The notes below the pieces were generated by a model. The model ran no database searches and was not told the DNA's origin. It saw only the letters and a program-made list of their open reading frames with translations. Below, one piece after another: positions 29,986 through 40,818 of a stretch of 64,000 nt of DNA (positions within the stretch are counted from its first letter, which is position 1; each line of letters begins with the position of its first letter). The DNA comes from Diplonema japonicum (lineage: Eukaryota; Euglenozoa; Diplonemea; Diplonemida; Diplonemidae). The stretch covers positions 1 through 64,000 of the forward strand of contig OZ025708.1 of the NCBI GenBank assembly GCA_964019335.1. The letters run 5' to 3'. A program made the translations under genes and the position numbers.

Positions 29986-32900
29986 TCAGCGCAACACGGG
30001 GGCCGCAGGGCCGGCGTCAAGGGAGACAGCCGGCGGGATGAACGAAGGGGCAGCGGTACCTGCCGTTGCCGCAGACGGCGACGTGAAGACCCCGGATCTG
30101 GCCCAGTCAAGCAAGCCAGAGTCGGCGATGAGGGTGAATACCTGCGTCACGCGTTTTGACAGGCACTCCACCAGCGAGGGGCGTCCATTGGGAGCGTCGA
30201 GCGAACCCCGTCCAACCACAGCGCACCCCCCAACAACGTGCTCCCTGGACATCTTTGCTCCACACGCTGGGCAGCTGAGCTCAGCCTTCTTCCTGTTCGG
30301 TCCAGCCGCCTGCAGGAAGCCGAAGAAGAGAGCGGAGTGCCCTACCCTCAGCCGCGAGATGACCGTCTCCGCTAGCCTGGGGAGGGACTGGGGGAAGCAC
30401 GCCGCTCGGAGCCCCGTGGCCCTCGCGTATCTCGGGGCCACCTCCCCGACAATGACCGCAGACCTCTGCTGAATCTGGCGACGGACCAGGGCCCTGACCG
30501 ACCTGTAGTCGAGAGAGGGGCGAGTCAGCTCGCGCTTCGTGCCCTCCCCGGCCAGCCTGTCTGCCGCCTCGTTGCCAGGAACCCCGCAGTGGGACGGCAC
30601 AAACTGGAGAATGACTGGTGCACCTTGTGCACGTGCCGCGGCCACCAGCAGTTCCCAGGTCTCGTGGTCGAGCCTCTCCCTCTGCCGCGAAGGACCTGCC
30701 CTCAGCTGATCAAGGAGAGAGAGCGAGTCGGTACAGATCGACAGCCGGCTGTCTGCCAACGTGGGGTGCTCGCTCCGGAGCGCGGCCACCATGTCCAGAG
30801 CCACCTTGACAGCCAGACCCTCCGCCCGAAAGGAAGAGCAGAAATTGCTGACGCCGAAGCTCTCGGACACGGGTTCGTGGGGGCGGGGGAGCTGCAAGTA
30901 GACCCCGGCGCCGCCCCTCCACCTCTGGCGGTCCCGTACGACAGAACCATCCGTATAGGCATGGATACCCGGTGGAAGGGCAGCCAGAGCCTCCACGGCC
31001 GCCTTCCGCTTATCCACGTCCGGCGACGAACGCGTGACCCTGCCGGGAAGGGCAGTTCTGAACTCCACCAGGAACGCGTGCCACGGTGCTACTTTGGGCG
31101 AGGCAGTCAGTAGCTCGAAGGTGTCGTACTTCCTGAAGCCTTCCTGCGTCGTCCACCCCTGCAGTCCGCAGCGTCGTAGCGCAAGGATACCCGCACGCAG
31201 CCACCCATTGCCCATACCGGTCATCCGCTTCTGCTCAAGGACCTCGCGGTGAACCGGGGAGGTCCTCCAGCAGAACGACTTCGCCGTCAACACCGCCGCA
31301 GCTCCCTCAGCCATCTGTCGGAGGGGTAGCAGACCTGCCTCAGCAACAACCTTCGCCGTGCCCGAGCCGTGCCAACAACCCGAGATCAGCACCGCCGCTC
31401 TCTGGTGGAGCCCAACAAGCTCCTCCACCCTGCTGTCCCTGAGCCTGGCAAAGTAAACACCCATGCAGTACCGGAGTAGCGGGAGAACGTACGTGAGGTA
31501 CAGAGATCGGAGCGTGGCCTTCTTGCACCCCCAGGTCGTGCCCGACAGGAGCCTTAGTACCCTCAGCCTCTTGTCAGCGCTCCTCAGGACATCCCCCGCA
31601 TGCTCGTCAAACGTGAGCCCAGAGTCTACAGTGACCCCAAGATACTTCGCCGACCCACATAGAGGCAAGGGGCGAGCCGCCATGTAACCAATGTCGGACC
31701 TCCGGATGGCGGCGGGAATGTCGAAGGACCGTTTGCCACCCGCCTCCACGACCCGAAAGCCAGACAGCTCACGGACGCCAGACAAGGTCCCACAGACCCC
31801 AACCCCAAGATTAAGGACAGGGTCCTGGAAGGCCCCCGGGCAAAGCGGGACACGCGACGAAGAGAAGTAGACATTAAGCCGCTTCTGATAGGGAACGCAC
31901 ACTGCCTGCGACTTGCTGGAGCTCAGCAGCATGCCCCGTCTCCCACACCAGCCCTCAACCGCGTCCATCACAGCCTGGGCCCCTCGCTCAAGACCAGCCA
32001 GGTCGCCCTGCCCGGCTGAGACCACCACCGCAACATCGTCGGCATAAAGAACCGACAGGTCCGCCATCCCAACCAGCAACCTGGCTAGCTCGTCGACGTA
32101 GATGGTGTAAAGGACGGGTCCCAGCACAGACCCTTGGGGCACCCCTCTCCTCACCTTCGTCGTCGACCCTCGCGAACGACCCACCGTGACCGCCGCCGTA
32201 CGACCGCAGAGGAAGGAGCGCGTCCATTCGACGAAGGGCTCAGGGATCCCTTTCCTCCGCATCATGCCCAAGAGAGCTTCGTGCTGAACCAGGTCAAACG
32301 CAGATGAGAAGTCAAACAGCAGGGCAGCCGACAGACGCCGACTGTCTTTGTTCCTCGACAGGCACCCGGTCAGGGACGCCACCTGCTCCTCCGTGGAGCG
32401 GCCCCTCCTGAAGCCAGCCTGGCTGTCGTGGAGACTCTCAACGCCCGACGCGCTAGAGTCTAGGAGAAAGGTAAGCCTCTCCTCTATCATCCTCTCAAGC
32501 AGCTTACAAAGACAGCTAGTGAGACATATGGGACGGTACGATGCAAGCAACGTGGCGTCCTTCCCTGCCTTCGCCACTGGAACAATCACCCCCTTCTTCC
32601 AGGCACCCGGCACGATCCCCGCCTGCCATGAGCGATTGAGGAGCAGAAGTAGAACCCCGAGCGAGGGTTGGTCGAGGTGGAGAAGCATCTCCGCGAAGAT
32701 GCCATCATCACCCGCTGCACTGCGTGTCTTCATCCTTCCCAGACCGCGGGTGAGATCATACACCGTAAAGGCGTGGCACCCAAGCACGTTCGTCGAAGGA
32801 GCTACGTCCACCGCGTCCCCATCACCACCCTGGCCGTAGAGCTTGCCGAAGTGAGCCCCCAGGCGGTCGGCTTTCGCCTTGTCCGTCACGAACCTCCCCT

Positions 32901-34150
32901 CGAGAATGGGAAGGTGCGGTCTGCGGTGTCTGCCGTCCAGCTTCTTCACCGCCCTAAACGCAGACCCGAGGTCCTTGCTCCGACTGAGGTCAGCCGCCAT
33001 CTCACCCCAGGCCGCGCGCTTCGACTCGGTCATGAGTTGGTTTACCTCCTTGACCTTCGCCTTGTAGACCGCCGCCACGCTGTCGTCCTCAGTCTCAGCC
33101 GACTTGAGGAAGCGATCCCGCAGGGCGTTCCGTTCTTCGAAGGCGTCTTCGAGTTCGGCCGTCCACCAGGGGGTCGGGCCTCGTCGCACTCCGCAAAGCG
33201 GAATGTGGTCGTCAGCTGCATGCAGAAGAGCCTCTGTAACCTCCTTCGTGAAGGAGTCAATGTGGGCCTTCGTGTCGATCTTGGTCAGAAGGGCAGCGGC
33301 GGCCGCGGTGAAGTCGTCCCACCTGGCCTTTTTGAAGTTCCAGGTAGGGCAGGGTCGCTCCGAGCAGTAGGCGTCCTCAAGCGGCAGGCGGAAGGAAACC
33401 GGGCTGTGATCAGAGCCCCACGTCCCCAACGTCCTCGGCTCCAGTTCCGCACAACGTCCCACCACCAGGTCCAGAACGCGTGGCGGTGAGTCCCGCGTCG
33501 GCTCGTCTCGGTTGTTGTAGACGGTGTAGCCGTGGGTGTCAAGCCAGTCCCTGACCACGTTCCCCCTTTCGTTGGGCGTTGTCACCTTGGCATCCCAAGA
33601 GCTGTGGTGTGCGTTGAAGTCGCCAGCAACGATCGTGTTCTTCCCCACAGGTAGGCTGCCCGGCCGTAGGTACTCGGGGTCCCTTGTTCCTCTGCTTATA
33701 CTCACAGGCGTGAGGTACACGTTGGAGAGGGTGACCGGGACGCGCTTCACACAGGAGATCCTCACGTCTAATCGCTCAGTGACACTGTCACCTTCAGGGA
33801 GTACGAAAGGAGCTTCCTCCGAGGCAAGGCAGTCACGGACATACGTGATGACACCACCGCCTCTCGTCGCAGAGCCGTCCGTCACCGGTGTTGTGCGGTC
33901 CCTCCTGTAGGACGTGTATCCAGGCAGGTATGGTGTCTCATGCCCCTCCCTAAGGTGTCTCCTGGATCATAATGATATCCAGCGTCAGTAGGACAGCGTG
34001 GTAGGACACGGTTGACCACTTGGCGGCAAGACCGTTGCAGTTCCAGGACAGGACCCTGAGTCCCTTCGGCTTCGGGGGTGGGAGCTTCTTAGGTGGACCG
34101 GGGTTCGTCTCAACCAGCCCAAGCAGCCCCAGCAGGTCCCTGGCCGACAT
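29986..34150 (-). pseudogene. LINE-3 ORF2 (APE, RT, RNase H), one frameshift
   Basis: It is collinear with LINE-2 ORF2. The start MSARDLLGLLGLVETNPGP is at 34150 and APE begins with SWNCNG and IIMIQET. A 2-base loss just after that motif (about 33955) shifts the frame. From 33885 the frame is open for 1299 codons: SGDF-type AGDFNAH, GSDHSP, YRPICLTS, LFDFSSAFD, RRGVPQGSVLGP, YADD, YTDGS, FRAEG, CTDSLS, NEAADRL and a knuckle (CPACG...H...C). Only the frameshift breaks it, so decay is recent. Confidence 0.87.
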
Positions 34151-34294
34151 CCGTTCAAGTAAGGAAGGGATCAAGGAAGGGAGGACGTCGTACAAGTGAT
34201 GTGGAAGGTGTCTCCTCGGCTGTATGCGCGGGAGACCAGGAGAGGGGGCGTGGTCGTCGATCTGACGCCCCCCCTGCTCAGCGGGACCCCTTCA
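34094..34294 (-). promoter_or_regulatory. LINE-3 recoding cassette: UGA, 47-codon linker, 2A-like motif
   Basis: ORF1 stops at UGA 34292-34294. The frame then stays open for 47 codons to the ORF2 ATG at 34150 and on to GLVETNPGP (34094-34120). The stop context (AAT TGA AGG GG) and linker length equal those of LINE-2. Confidence 0.65.
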
Positions 34295-36490
34295 ATTGGC
34301 AGGGGCGGGGGCCGGGCCCACAGAGGCTGCCCGTCCACGGCCGGCCCCGTTGGGGGAAGCAGAGTCGCCAGCCAGCGACTGGGCGCGTCCCCTTCCGCCC
34401 CCTTGCTCCGTCGATGTCGGGTAGGGGCCTGGCGTGCTTACGCCCTGCGCCTGGTGCCCCTTCGTCCCTGCCTTGGACCCAGCCTTGCCGCCCTTGCCCT
34501 TCCCAGCCACTGCCGTCCGCCCAGCTCCGTCTGCAGATGACGCCGGCGCGCCAAGTGACGCTGCCATCCTCTCCTGGAGGTCGCGGACCGTCGCCTGCAG
34601 ACCGTCGATGGTCGCCTGCATCGACTGGATCAGCGCGAGGAGCGCCGGGACCTCTGGTTCCGGTGCGGGATTCTTCTTCTGGGAGTCACGGGGAGGTGTC
34701 GTGGTCGGGGAAGCCGCAGAGGAGACCGGAGTCACAGTGCCAAGTGGCGGAGGGGCAACCGAGCTCGGTGGAGATGACCACGGATTGGTGCTCGGCAGCC
34801 CTGTGGACTGCACCGTGGGGCCAGGGGCCGGCGTCGGCGTCTGGGCCGTGGTTGCCGCAACCGGCGTCCGAGCCGCGGGTGGAGCCTTCTTGTTGGTGCG
34901 GGGCGGGAGCGTGACGCTCGGGTGGTCTTCCGCGTCGTGCAGTCGAACGAGACGAGAGCCGAAGAGCCATGTCCTGGCCTTGGGGGGCGGGGCGTCGGCG
35001 ACGATGAAGAACACGAGTTGCCTCGTGCCCTGGAACGCCGTGTCAGAGCGTCGGATGATGGACGACGGCTTCCAACCGATGTGGTCCATCATCCCGTCGA
35101 AGGCTGCCCTGGTAACAGACAGCGGGGCTCCGGTGAGCAGGTACCGACGCTTTGTCCTCTGCTTGGCGAGGGCCTCCCTCAGACGCTGCTCCGTCTCCGG
35201 CAGGCACCTCACGGTCCAACCCTTGCGATGGGCCACCCCCAGGGACAACCCGCCCAGTGCCTTCGCCAGCTGGAAGGCCTCCGCCCTCCCCTCCGCTACG
35301 ATGGGCACGTAGGTGTACCCCCCGCGCCGCTCGGTCGTCCTGACCATGCAGCCGTCGCCCGAGGCCCGGAGTACCGCATGGACGGATGCCGCCGGGAGCC
35401 GCAGGCCCACCTCGTGGCTCCAGTGCCGCGCCCGCGGCTCGTTCCCGTCGATCTTCTTCGGGCGGAAGATCGCCTGCTCCTCCACCGCCACGCCCTGGGT
35501 CGCGACGAGGTCCCGAACCCTGGCCTTCGCCGCGTTCACGCTGTCAGCTTTCACGCTGACGTACACTACCTCAGTGCCGCCATCAAAAGAAGCGAGTGGG
35601 GTGTAGGAGGGGGGGTTCGACCCGACCGAGAAGGTGTGCACGGCCTTGTGCACGACACGCTGGCCGGCGAGTACGATGACGGTGCATGGGGTGGTCGAAC
35701 CGGCAACCTCCGTCAAGAGGACGAAGGTCAGGGAGGCCGTGGGCCTCGCAGTGCGAATCGCGTCCACCTGCTGGAGGTCGTCGAGAGCGACGACGGCGCG
35801 GGGCACCTCCTCAGGGGGAGCAGTGTTGGTGTAGATGGGGGCGTCCCACGTGTCGGGGACCAGATCCCAGTGAGGCTCCGGGGCCGGTGCGGGAGCGGGG
35901 GCCGTGTCCTTCTCGTCGGTGTCAGAGTCCGACATGGGGAGGGCGGTGTCGCAGGCAGCGGCAGTGAGGACGGCAGTAGACCACACGGCAGCAGTAGAGG
36001 CTGGAGCAGGCGCAGGAGCAGGGGAGTCGGCAGCAGCAGGCGCAGGAGCAGTGGTGTCGGCAGCAGCAGGTGCAGGAGCAGTGGTGTTGGCAGCAGCAGG
36101 TGCAGGAGCAGTGGCAGTGGTGTCGGCGGCAGCAGTCCTCATCCTCGCCCTCCTGACCTCTGGCGTGTCGACCGTGAACGAGGTGACAACGCCCGGCGAC
36201 TCGCTAATTAAGACGACAGAGTCGTCGGAGCCCGAAGCGGCGGCGGTGGCAGCGTCAGCAGCTGCTGCCTTCTGTCTGGCCCTTCTGGCCGCCTTCTTCC
36301 CTTGCCCGGGGGAGGGTGTCACCACCGGCGTGACCCCCTCTGCGCGCTTCCTCTCCACCTCCTCGCGCGTGCGCTTCGCCCTGGCGGCGGCGTTGTCCTT
36401 TACCCGCTCACCGCGGGCTTTCTCCAGGATTTCTTCCGTCCTGGACTTGTGGTGAGCGGGCCTCTTTTTCTTCTTGTTGGAGGTCGACAT
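34292..36490 (-). CDS. LINE-3 ORF1
   Basis: 732 residues from the ATG at 36488-36490. A basic N-terminus (MSTSNKKKKRPAHH) is followed by an Ala/Pro/Thr repeat tract (TTAPAPAAA units, about residues 118-165) in place of the long Ala/Glu/Lys coiled coil of LINE-2. The globular domain is shared with LINE-2: WDLVPDTWDAPIYTN, RARHWSHEVGLRL, RRGGYTYVPI, LPETEQRL, IGWKPS, RQLVFFIV. The low-complexity tail ends PAPAN before UGA. Expected to be the RNA-packaging protein; direct evidence in the sequence is only position and homology. Confidence 0.83.
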   Translation of the reverse strand: MSTSNKKKKRPAHHKSRTEEILEKARGERVKDNAAARAKRTREEVERKRAEGVTPVVTPSPGQGKKAARRARQKAAAADAATAAASGSDDSVVLISESPGVVTSFTVDTPEVRRARMRTAAADTTATAPAPAAANTTAPAPAAADTTAPAPAAADSPAPAPAPASTAAVWSTAVLTAAACDTALPMSDSDTDEKDTAPAPAPAPEPHWDLVPDTWDAPIYTNTAPPEEVPRAVVALDDLQQVDAIRTARPTASLTFVLLTEVAGSTTPCTVIVLAGQRVVHKAVHTFSVGSNPPSYTPLASFDGGTEVVYVSVKADSVNAAKARVRDLVATQGVAVEEQAIFRPKKIDGNEPRARHWSHEVGLRLPAASVHAVLRASGDGCMVRTTERRGGYTYVPIVAEGRAEAFQLAKALGGLSLGVAHRKGWTVRCLPETEQRLREALAKQRTKRRYLLTGAPLSVTRAAFDGMMDHIGWKPSSIIRRSDTAFQGTRQLVFFIVADAPPPKARTWLFGSRLVRLHDAEDHPSVTLPPRTNKKAPPAARTPVAATTAQTPTPAPGPTVQSTGLPSTNPWSSPPSSVAPPPLGTVTPVSSAASPTTTPPRDSQKKNPAPEPEVPALLALIQSMQATIDGLQATVRDLQERMAASLGAPASSADGAGRTAVAGKGKGGKAGSKAGTKGHQAQGVSTPGPYPTSTEQGGGRGRAQSLAGDSASPNGAGRGRAASVGPAPAPAN

Positions 36491-36516
36491 GATTCTTTTC
36501 TTTTCTTTTCTTTATA

Positions 36517-37044
36517 TTTTTTTTTTTTAATAATAAATGAACCACTGACGTGCGAAGCAAAGGCTGGGGGGGGGGACAGAACAGGTGGACCAAGGGTCTC
36601 CCTGTATCTAACGAAAGGGGGAAAGGAATGTGATAACCTTGAAACTTCCGCTAAACTATCCATACGTACCGAGGACGGAGGTGGGGCCGGTTCGTGGGCT
36701 CCAGTGTTCGCGACTTCGCCCACCTCCGTGACCCCGGCAGCTCTCCAGCCCGCTTCCCAAGCCAGCACCCTTCGGGCGAACCTCCGGGTTTTTGAGGAGT
36801 GGGGTACCTCGTCCGTGCTCGCCCTCACGAGCGGCACACTGGCACGGAGGCATCCCCTTCAGCCAGCTTTGTTGGGCGGCGGAGCCTTAGAAAATTCAAA
36901 ACAAAGGGAAATGATACGGGGGGATGTGTGAAGGGGCGGGGAAAGGTGAAGACAGAAGTTGGGGTGCACGACAGGGTAATAATGGGAAACACAGGGGGAG
37001 GGGGAGAGGGTTCACTAGTACTTTTTGGTTCACTTTTTTCTGTT

Positions 37045-37046
<2 letters not shown>
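36517..37046 (-). mobile_element. NC-c short form, copy with tail
   Basis: The minus strand ends ...GACGTCAGTGGTTCATTT(ATT)nA12. Homologous to the 3' half of the long NC-c at 18321. Non-coding. Its right end meets the LINE-6 A-tail in the same way as at 12057, so the NC-c/LINE-6 junction exists twice. Confidence 0.6.
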
Positions 37047-37082
<36 letters not shown>

Positions 37083-37419
37083 CTACGTCCTGCGATTGCG
37101 GTCAGCGGCTCGGCGGTCGTGAGAGTCTCAGATGAGGTCCATCCTCTTCAGGTAGGAGGCGGTTTCACTCACCCTCATTGTGAGCATCTCCTTCGTGGTC
37201 GTGGGGATGTCATCCCCGAAGATCTCTTCGCGGACCTTGTCTCCAGCTGGGCACCCGATCAGCAGATGGTGTCTGTCCTGGATCGAATGGCACGAGAGGC
37301 AACGTAAGTCATTCTGGACGGGTTTCGACAGGAAACCGCAAGTCAGGTGGCTCCTGCCCGTTCGCAGTCTCGTTATCTGTACCTCATCGTGTCTGCAGGA
37401 CAGTTCCTTCAAGGGGAGA
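37047..37419 (-). mobile_element. LINE-6 3' end, copy 2
   Basis: A 36-nt A-tail (T 37047-37082), then a sequence matching 12076-12397 and extending about 20 bp further 5' before truncation at the NC-b tail. Confidence 0.7.
37128..37419 (-). pseudogene. LINE-6 ORF2 C-terminal fragment, copy 2
   Basis: About 97 codons. Same knuckle (CLSCHS...HHLLIGC) and C-terminus as the copy at 12124, with a few substitutions. No catalytic domains. Confidence 0.7.
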
Positions 37420-37864
37420 TTTTTTTTTTTAATAATAATAATAAATATTCCACTACCAGGCGGGAGGATCGAAGGGGAGTAGAGAAAACCATTCAAGGGG
37501 AAGGGAAAGGGACATCACTTCAAACCAAGAGAGGTGTTTGAAAGTGATTCGTGAAAAGCAGTCTCTGTTACTGAGCCATTGGTCGAGGGGTCCTGGTCCG
37601 CTGCTCCCTGTTGTAAATTACTTGGACCCCCTCACCACGCTCTTTTCATAATAAAATAAAACCGATCCCACCCACCAGGCAGCACCTGGGTCTCGAGGCA
37701 TTAGCCGCCTCTAGTAACAAGAGACGACCTCCCAGATTTTAAGAACTTTGGAGGAGTTTCAATTGTGAAAAATTAACCAGCTGACTGTGAAACTCCACCG
37801 TCTGCTGGACTTGTTGGGCTTTCGGGAGCCAATAAATTCAATTCAATTAAGTTTCGTTCTACAG
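37420..37864 (-). mobile_element. NC-b, copy 2
   Basis: (ATT)nA tail at 37420-37445, body matching 27305-27738. Followed on the right by a longer T/ATATAT/T tract (37865-37925), also seen after copies 3 and 4. Confidence 0.65.
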
Positions 37865-38219
37865 TTTTTTTTTTTTTTTTTATATATATTCTTCTTTTTT
37901 TTTTTTTTTCTTTTTTTTTTTTTTTCTCAAAAATAAAGGAATTCAAATCAAGCTCGATCGTGTACACCGAAGCTTGAATCATCTGTCCTTCTTTTTTTCT
38001 TTTTTTTTTTCTTTTTTCTTTCTATATGAAAGGTGAGTGAAAATTTTGAATAACACTGGGGGCGGGGGTCAGGGGCCTGGTAATGGAAAATAAGGGAAGA
38101 CACTGGGGAGGGAGGTGAAAAGAAAGGATAGGAGTGAAGCCAGAGTCGAGAGATTGAGTTAGAAACAATTGCTGTCTGAAGTCGTATAACAACAGTACAG
38201 CTTCAAACTCAGGATAATT
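37865..38219 (-). mobile_element. 65-bp scrap plus LINE-5-type 3' UTR without ORF
   Basis: T/AT tract, the 65-bp scrap (37926-37990), T/C tract, then about 200 bp of LINE-5 3' UTR (CTTTCTATATGAAAGG...GGATAATT). It breaks at 38219 before the ORF. The same order continues intact into LINE-5 at 54373-54799. Confidence 0.6.
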
Positions 38220-38611
38220 AAAAGCCCCCCAGGGAGGTATTGCTCCTATTGAGCGAATCATTGGTGAGTGTGAAAATAAAAAAAAGGGGAAATGGGAAAC
38301 AGTGAGAGGAAGGTGAAGGAAGGGAAAGGAAGGGAAAGGAAAGTGGAAAACACAACATTTCACTTTACACACACGCGGGCGATCCCTTAGCGCAGCACGG
38401 GGGCCGCGGGACCGGCGTCAAGAGAGACCGGAGGAGGGGGCGGCACGTTTGAAGGTGCAGTGACGTCTGTAGACGCCAGGGATGATGGCGAGGTGAACAG
38501 TCCGGAGCGTGACCAGGCGAGCAGGCCAGACTCAACAATGAGGTCGTAGATCTGGGTCACGCGTCTCGACAGGGAGAAGGCTAGGGAGGGAGTACCAGCA
38601 GGAGTGTCGAC
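38220..38611 (-). mobile_element. LINE-2 internal fragment without tail
   Basis: Matches the LINE-2 3' UTR and first codons of the ORF2 C-terminus, but lacks the A-tail and outer 3' UTR. It is flanked by direct joins, so it came from breakage and rejoining, not retrotransposition. A 6-7 bp filler follows (38612-38617). Confidence 0.7.
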
Positions 38612-38617
38612 GATTTT

Positions 38618-38772
38618 CTGGCGGGGGGAGGGGATGGCCGTACCACACTCGTTCGTGCGAAGATGAGAGGACTCATCTGGGCAACTTCAGAGTAGGCCGG
38701 GCCATCCGTTTTTGACTACAATGTCAGGGCACACGATAACAAGAGGATGTTAATTTTAAAAATTTAAAAGTT
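38618..38772 (-). mobile_element. LINE-3 3' UTR scrap without tail
   Basis: Matches about 29695-29850 of LINE-3. Both ends are internal to the element, again pointing to recombination. Confidence 0.7.
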
Positions 38773-38773
38773 G

Positions 38774-39369
38774 TTTTTTTTTTTTAATAATAATAAATAT
38801 TCCACTACCAGGCCGGAGGATCGAAGGGGAGTAGAGAAAACCATTCAAGGGAAAGGGAAAGGGACATCACTTCAAACCAAGAGAGGTGTTTGAAAGTGAT
38901 TCGTGAAAAGCAGTCTCTGTTACTGAGCCATTGGTCGAGGGGTCCTGGTCCGCTGCTCCCTGTTGTAAATTACTTGGACCCCCTCACCACGCTCTTTTCA
39001 TAATAAAATAAAACCGATCCCACCCACCAGGCAGCACCTGGGTCTCGAGGCATTAGCCGCCTCTAGTAACAAGAGACGACCTCCCAGATTTTAAGAACTT
39101 TGGAGGAGTTTCAATTGTGAAAAATTAACCAGCTGACTGTGAAACTCCACCGTCTGCTGGACTTGTTGGGCTTTCGGGAGCCAATAAATTCAATTCAATT
39201 AAGTTTCGTTCTACAGTTTTTTTTTTTTTTTTTTTTTTTTATATATTCTTCTTTTTTTTTTTTTTTTTTTTTTTTTTTTCTCAAAAATAAAGGAATTCAA
39301 ATCAAGCTCGATCGTGTACACCGAAGCTTGAATCACCTGTCCTTCTTTTTTTTTTTTTTTTTTTTCTTT
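38774..39369 (-). mobile_element. NC-b copy 3 plus 65-bp scrap
   Basis: (ATT)nA tail, NC-b body to 39216, T/AT/T tract, the 65-bp scrap 39280-39345, then a T/C tract to 39369. The LINE-7 insertion begins inside this last tract. Confidence 0.65.
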
Positions 39370-40818
39370 ACGAACGAGACGGTGAAGGCACTCAAGGCGC
39401 TGGGAGTCACCCTGCGGGGGATCTCAGAGCCAAGAGGCGAGGCCTGGAAGGGACAGCTGACCAAGCTGGACCTCCTGGTCTACGTGGCGGCCAACGAAGA
39501 AGGGAAGGCGAAGCAGGCTGGTGCGGGGGGCTTGTTCGTAGAGGACCGCAGGAGGAAGCGAGAGAAGCAGCCACCACTATGGCTGAGGACGTGGGACGTG
39601 GCGGCGGCGCGGGGGATCGGAGGACCTACGGCCACCCTCACAAGCAACGGGAGGGGTCTCGGTTTGGTGCAAGACGGGAACCTGGACAGCGACGACGCCA
39701 GACACAAAGCACAGGAGGCCGGCTTGCTGGTGGGAACAGGGGCCGGACGAAAGTTCGACCTCCACAGTGTGCCACGCGGGATCACGGGCGAGCAGGTGCA
39801 GGGCTTGCTACGGAACAACGGGTGGAAGGACGCGACGGTCATTCGCGTCATCCCGAAGAAGGGGCGGCAACTGGCGGTGGTCCAGTCGGCAGGGCAGCCC
39901 CCGTTCGGCGAGGTGCAGGTGGGGGAGCACCGGATGGCGCTGACGGCGGCGTGGAAGCAGCAACCACTGCAAATGGTGGTGGCGAAAGGGGAAACGAGGA
40001 AGGACCCCAACGAAAACTGCGACACACGATACTCCAAGCCCGAGTTCCTCTGTTTTTACGGCAAGAACAAGGGCGAGGAGTACTGGGCGGCCGCCGACCC
40101 CGAGAAGCTGCAGGAACGGGAGCAGAAGGACGCGACCGCGGACACGACCACAGAACAGAAGAAGAAGAAGACAAAGAAGCCGCAGAAGCAAGAACAACAA
40201 CAACAACAACAACAGCAACAGAAGGACACCACGATCAACGCAACAGAGCTAGAGCAATACAAAATGCTCGTCACGAAGTTGCAGAGCGAAGTCGACCGCC
40301 TCAAAGATGCGCTAAGGAAGGTGGCACGCAGGGCGATGGAGAACAGGGCCGCGACGACCCCAGCAGCCACGACAAGCGCTGCATCCCCGAAGCGGCAGAG
40401 GAGCGGCACTCCGGAACAGAACACGGAGACGCCGACGGCGAAGAAGAAGCCTGCGACGGCGGCGGCGGCAGGTGCAGTGTCCCCGAAAAAGACAAGCACG
40501 AACACGAACACGAACAAGGCAGCGTCACCGAAGCGACAGAGGAGCCAGACTCCCTCACCCTCCCCGTCGCCGAAGAAGCCCGACCCCAGCAGCCCCGGCC
40601 ACAGGAAGCCAACAACCTCGTCGGAAGGGAAGCTGCAAGGCAAGGAGAAGAAGAAGCAGAAGGTGCATGTCCATGCTTGGTCTGCGACCTACCAAGCCTC
40701 ACAGGGTCAATGCGGGTCATGTCATGGCCAGCTGAAAGGCAGGAGGGCGAGGGTGTGCGCCATGGAGAACTGCAGGCGGGAACAATGCGTGAGCTGCATT
40801 GGAAACCTCCCCAACTGA
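39370..40818 (+). CDS. LINE-7 ORF1, 5'-truncated
   Basis: About 482 codons with no start because the element is truncated. An N-terminal globular part carries NNGWKDATVIRVIPKKGRQLAVV-type sequence (shorter core: GWKDATVIR, RQLAVV), resembling the GWKPS...RQLVFF segment of LINE-2/3 ORF1. A polyGln/Lys segment, a short coiled coil (about 40245-40335) and a Ser/Pro/Lys-rich tract follow. The C-terminus is a Cys-rich finger: CGSC...C...C...CVSC. The finger and basic tract suggest nucleic-acid binding. The last 109 bases overlap ORF2 in the -1 frame. Confidence 0.75.
   Translation, partial: TNETVKALKALGVTLRGISEPRGEAWKGQLTKLDLLVYVAANEEGKAKQAGAGGLFVEDRRRKREKQPPLWLRTWDVAAARGIGGPTATLTSNGRGLGLVQDGNLDSDDARHKAQEAGLLVGTGAGRKFDLHSVPRGITGEQVQGLLRNNGWKDATVIRVIPKKGRQLAVVQSAGQPPFGEVQVGEHRMALTAAWKQQPLQMVVAKGETRKDPNENCDTRYSKPEFLCFYGKNKGEEYWAAADPEKLQEREQKDATADTTTEQKKKKTKKPQKQEQQQQQQQQQKDTTINATELEQYKMLVTKLQSEVDRLKDALRKVARRAMENRAATTPAATTSAASPKRQRSGTPEQNTETPTAKKKPATAAAAGAVSPKKTSTNTNTNKAASPKRQRSQTPSPSPSPKKPDPSSPGHRKPTTSSEGKLQGKEKKKQKVHVHAWSATYQASQGQCGSCHGQLKGRRARVCAMENCRREQCVSCIGNLPN

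Larger units (their letters stand above)
29261..36516 (-). mobile_element. LINE-3, near-complete element, sister of LINE-2
   Basis: A-tail (T 29261-29273), long 3' UTR 29274-29985, ORF2 29986-34150 (one frameshift), UGA-linker 34151-34294, ORF1 34292-36490, leader of AAAAG units 36491-36516. The 3' terminus GGTATTTTG-A(n) is shared with LINE-2. Another 3' piece lies at 52577-53931 and a scrap at 38618-38772. Confidence 0.87.

Noticed and set aside
39579-40700. Long upstream extension of LINE-7 ORF2
   Set aside because: This part overlaps the clear ORF1 reading frame and has no domain resemblance. Low stop density is due to GC-rich sequence.
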